Of a DNA stretch of 6,739 nucleotides, positions 5,661-6,739 are shown piece by piece. Origin of the DNA: an uncultured Eubacteriales bacterium (GTDB lineage: Bacteria > Bacillota > Clostridia > Oscillospirales > CAG-272); the NCBI GenBank assembly GCA_900552255.1, contig URZF01000086.1, forward strand, positions 1 to 6,739. The letters run 5' to 3'. Numbering within the stretch: the first letter of the stretch is position 1; the number at the start of each line of letters is the position of its first letter. A model generated the notes under the pieces. The model was not told where the DNA came from, did no database searches, and was given only the letters and a program-made list of their open reading frames with translations. Made by a program: the position numbers and the translations under genes.

Positions 5661-5698
5661 CAACGACGCGGCGCCGTATCTTCGGCGCCGCGTCGTTG
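5661..5698. terminator. 16-bp perfect hairpin between convergent genes, probable terminator
   Basis: CAACGACGCGGCGCCG (5661-5676) is the exact reverse complement of 5683-5698, with loop TATCTT. It lies 18 nt after the SDR stop and about 40 nt after the DUF305 stop on the other strand, the position expected for a shared terminator. Neither side carries a proper T-run: the plus strand continues TGCGCAG and the minus strand GATTTGTG. Termination efficiency is therefore uncertain. Confidence 0.5.
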
Positions 5699-5703
5699 TG
5701 CGC

Positions 5704-5728
5704 AGAGAAGCCTTTCTTCTCTTTCTCC
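5704..5728 (+). terminator. Weak second hairpin after the SDR gene
   Basis: AGAGAAG (5704-5710) pairs with CTTCTCT (5716-5722) around CCTTT, followed by the pyrimidine-rich TTCTCC. It directly follows the 16-bp hairpin and could be the poorly conserved T-tract-containing half of a tandem terminator for the plus-strand transcript. The stem is GC-poor and the call is tentative. Confidence 0.3.
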
Positions 5729-5738
5729 TAATAAATCG

Positions 5739-6245
5739 CTAACACCGGAGCTGCTTCAATAAAGCTTCCATCTGTGCGATGCCTCTTTTCTGTGAAACGA
5801 TGATCGACTCGATGACAGGCTGCAACTCCGTACAGATCGGAAACCGCAGAGCGTTCGTCCCCATTTCCACTGCGCCCATATGATGCGGTATCATCTCACG
5901 CATAAAATCACATTCGATGCGGTCGGTCGTGTAGGCATGCCGCATGTTATAAAACATCACCCGAAGGATCTGGTTGACCGCACGCTGGTACCGTATCAAA
6001 TCCGAACGGGAATCGACAAGCTCCGAGCAGAAGGATTCGATTCTCTCCATATCGTTGATGCTCTGCGTCTGCTCCGTTATGATCCTCGAGGCAATCTCCT
6101 GCAGGGAATCGTCCGTTATGTATTCCAGAACGTTTTCCGACATTTCGATCGCCGCCCGATGATGAGGAATCATCTGCACGATGAAATTATACGAGATGCT
6201 GTCCGAAAGCTCCACGTTTGTCATATCCTCTACCATCGTATCCAA
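5739..6245 (-). CDS. Two-domain DUF305 protein, 5' end lost at a junction
   Basis: The frame read from a TTG at 6245 gives 168 residues with two DUF305 halves: MIPHHRAAIEM at 25-35 (H28, H29, M35) and MIPHHMGAVEM at 118-128 (H121, H122, M128), 93 residues apart, so the protein is an internal duplication. DUF305 domains are small four-helix, ferritin-like folds; His/Met residues of this motif are linked to copper binding in some members such as cyanobacterial CopM. There is no signal peptide, so this would be a cytosolic form. It ends with GIAQMEALLKQLRC. From memory, clostridial homologues have about 15-20 more residues before the SILDTM segment. Here homology starts at about base 6251, directly against the CNNM fragment, and neither the TTG nor the internal ATGs (6236, 6224) has a ribosome site at normal spacing. 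The body is intact, but expression is doubtful unless translated from upstream. Confidence 0.8.
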   Translation of the reverse strand: MDTMVEDMTNVELSDSISYNFIVQMIPHHRAAIEMSENVLEYITDDSLQEIASRIITEQTQSINDMERIESFCSELVDSRSDLIRYQRAVNQILRVMFYNMRHAYTTDRIECDFMREMIPHHMGAVEMGTNALRFPICTELQPVIESIIVSQKRGIAQMEALLKQLRC

Positions 6246-6643
6246 TATCGAGCAACTCCGGAGTACGCCAATGCCAGTTTTTCGGAATGTATGGTAGCAA
6301 TTGTTTTTGGAGTGATTTCACCGAAAATCAGAATCAAAACAGTTAAAATTCCAGTTGATATTCCGGCAGCAACACTTCCGAAAATGCGGATGGCAAGTGC
6401 TGTAGAAATAGCAGAGGCGGATAAGTTTACAATATTATTCCCGATTAAAATAGCGCTTAACATCTTAGATGAATGATCCGTGATAGCAAGCACGCGCTTT
6501 GCCCTTACATTTCCTTCATCTGCCAAGGTCCGCATCTTAATCCGGTTAACGGTTACAAGAGCGGTTTCAGCAGAAGAAAAGAATGCTGATAAAAGAATCA
6601 GTATGACAAGACTTACTAATTGGATGATATCTGTTCCACTCAA
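6230..6643 (-). pseudogene. Truncated CNNM/CorC-family (DUF21) transporter, N-terminal fragment
   Basis: The best start is a TTG at 6641-6643, with AGGTGG (6650-6655) 6 nt upstream; it yields 137 residues. Family hallmarks of the DUF21 membrane domain are clear: FFSSAETAL at 21-29, MLSAILIGNNIVNLSAS at 61-77 and FGEITPK at 107-113, with hydrophobic helices near 6-22, 62-87 and 92-107. Full members are about 400-450 residues, with the rest of DUF21, two CBS domains and a CorC/HlyC C-terminal domain, and act in Mg2+ (or Na+/Mg2+) transport or haemolysin-like roles. Here family resemblance ends at V130 (codon ending at 6254), followed by ARYWIRW and a stop inside the DUF305 region. The product therefore lacks the CBS and CorC parts and is very unlikely to work. 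The DNA is AT-richer than its DUF305 neighbour. It starts 1 nt after the stop of the upstream partial gene, so the two were cotranscribed. Confidence 0.82.
6251..6254. other. Junction between CNNM/CorC fragment and DUF305 gene
   Basis: Reading leftward on the minus strand, CNNM/CorC similarity ends with the GTT codon at 6256-6254 and DUF305 similarity begins with the TCG codon at 6251-6249, in a different frame. Both genes are incomplete at this point. No insertion sequence, target duplication or long homology is visible. Confidence 0.7.
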
Positions 6644-6644
6644 A

Positions 6645-6739
6645 TTAGTCCACCTGCAGATTGGAATAGTAATCCGTAAGAGCACTTAAATCTACCTCTG
6701 TATAGGATACCGGTTTATTTGCTTCATGATTTTTATAAA
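6645..6739 (-). CDS. C-terminal end of an unidentified gene (start outside window)
   Basis: An open minus-strand frame enters from the right edge and stops with TAA at 6647-6645, giving 30 visible residues that end TDYYSNLQVD. I do not recognise the family. Support for it being real comes from the context: its stop codon lies 1 nt before the TTG start of the CNNM/CorC gene, whose ribosome site is inside its last codons, which is typical of translational coupling. The polar composition gives no functional hint. Confidence 0.5.
   Translation of the reverse strand, partial: YKNHEANKPVSYTEVDLSALTDYYSNLQVD

Noticed and set aside
5880..6476. 198-codon plus-strand frame crossing the DUF305/CNNM junction
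   Set aside because: It is antisense to two recognisable genes, has no ribosome site and no family-like sequence. That it crosses the junction is coincidence.

Overview
The window looks like a stretch of chromosome from a mid-GC Clostridia-type Firmicute, probably an uncultured gut lineage. This is inferred from strong AGGAGG Shine-Dalgarno sites, sigma-A type promoters, GTG and TTG starts, and protein families common there (VTT/DedA-like, prepilin-type, TetR, two-domain DUF305, CNNM/CorC). The species cannot be named from sequence alone. Base composition is uneven: most genes are GC-rich, while the distal parts of two pilin-like genes and the right-hand 490 bases are clearly AT-richer.

Layout. 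Bases 1-893 (+) hold the 3' end of a small zinc-ribbon protein gene and, 18 nt later, a VTT-domain membrane protein gene, closed by a bidirectional terminator. Bases 937-3302 (-) hold a two-gene prepilin operon. Its promoter-proximal member is a 563-residue chimera: a type IV prepilin N-terminus, a helical region of 17-18 residue repeats, then a predicted parallel beta-helix with recurring GGTF turns. The second member is a 218-residue prepilin. The two share an almost identical 83-bp segment covering the cleavage site and membrane helix, then diverge completely. Bases 3303-3675 hold a near-consensus promoter, a leader of about 300 nt with four predicted hairpins, and the terminator of the upstream gene. 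Bases 3740-4327 (-) encode a TetR-family regulator whose best start is a GTG. A divergent promoter region (4328-4583) separates it from an extended-SDR oxidoreductase/epimerase gene (4584-5642, +).

The right end (5739-6739, -) is disturbed. A two-domain DUF305 gene without its native 5' end abuts a CNNM/CorC-type transporter gene that stops abruptly inside its membrane domain. The switch between the two families falls within about four bases, so this is a deletion or recombination scar, or an assembly chimera. A further partial unknown gene lies upstream of the transporter fragment.

How it fits together. The pilin pair probably makes surface or pseudopilus subunits processed by a prepilin peptidase and assembled by machinery encoded elsewhere; none of it is in this window. 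The TetR protein is divergent from the SDR gene, and an AT palindrome between them is a candidate operator, so TetR may control the SDR gene and itself. The most interesting part is the pilin operon: a constant pilin stalk carrying unrelated, compositionally distinct passenger domains, expressed through a long structured leader.
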